Shown: positions 20,658-20,723 of the stretch, one piece after another
Numbering within the stretch: position 1 is the first letter of the stretch
Layout of the letters: each line of letters begins with the position of its first letter
DNA from: JAPLDA01 sp043742705
Lineage (GTDB): Bacteria; Bacteroidota; Bacteroidia; AKYH767-A; 2013-40CM-41-45
DNA: 20,723 bases
Assembly: GCA_043742705.1 (NCBI GenBank)
Contig: JAYTXY010000196.1
Location: 1-20,723 of the forward strand
Direction: 5' to 3'
The notes under the pieces: model-generated
Told to the model about the DNA's origin: nothing
What the model saw: the letters and a program-made list of their open reading frames with translations, nothing else
Database searches by the model: none
Program-made: the position numbers and the translations under genes

Positions 20658-20723
20658 ATGGCTGCTAAAACTAACTGGGCGGATGCAATAAAGCCGCTGC
20701 TGAAAAAATACAAAGGGAAAAAA
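20658..20723 (+). CDS. 5' end of a further gene (22 codons), possibly an endonuclease III-like protein
   Basis: ATG at 20658 opens a frame that continues to the right edge without a stop. The visible residues include NWADAIKPLLKKYKGKK. A short basic start with W-x-x-x-I-x-PLLKKYKGxK resembles the N-terminus of Bacteroidota endonuclease III-like (HhH-GPD) proteins, but 22 residues cannot prove this. It is on the same strand as the GNAT gene, 55 bases downstream. Confidence 0.5.
   Translation, partial: MAAKTNWADAIKPLLKKYKGKK

Overview
The window looks like a chromosomal segment from a member of the Bacteroidota (Sphingobacteriia/Chitinophagia/Flavobacteriia-like). Four things point there: a very large secreted protein with a type IX secretion (T9SS) C-terminal sorting domain, a TonB-dependent receptor with an N-terminal carboxypeptidase-regulatory-like domain, promoters of the Bacteroidota form TTTG-N19-TAnnTTTG, and start codons that mostly lack Shine-Dalgarno sequences. 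Base composition is moderately AT-rich. Coding density is high: the longest stretch without a gene is about 180 bases (12974-13153), so there is no large unexplained gap.

Layout. Bases 1-90 hold the last codons of an IS30-like transposase running in from the left. Bases 120-11934 are all on the minus strand. In transcription order they are a lipoprotein of the DUF255/YyaL thioredoxin-like family, the 1764-residue modular T9SS-secreted protein, pyruvate carboxylase and a small DUF1801/YdeI-like protein. The T9SS gene has its own promoter in the 3' end of the DUF255 gene and a strong terminator before pyc, so it is probably transcribed alone. From a divergent promoter region at 11935-12046 the plus strand carries rplU-rpmA (ribosomal proteins L21 and L27), ended by a clear bidirectional terminator shared with a small convergent membrane protein. 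Next come a TonB-dependent receptor, a seven-helix membrane protein and exodeoxyribonuclease III (plus), a convergent DUF2461 protein (minus), then DUF4920, a CxxCH cytochrome, a DUF4421 protein, a GNAT acetyltransferase and the first 22 codons of a further gene (plus).

How the genes relate. Most are housekeeping (translation, anaplerosis, DNA repair) or general Bacteroidota envelope genes. The DUF4920 and cytochrome genes overlap by 8 bases and look like one periplasmic redox or metal-related unit. A terminator-shaped hairpin directly after this pair lies inside the signal-peptide codons of the next gene.

I found no defence island, biosynthetic cluster, CRISPR array or clearly new system. 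The most notable signals are small: a palindromic repeat lying in frame inside the DUF255 gene, the terminator hairpin inside the DUF4421 signal peptide, several short palindromic or simple repeats between genes, and the recent-looking internal duplication of the T9SS protein.
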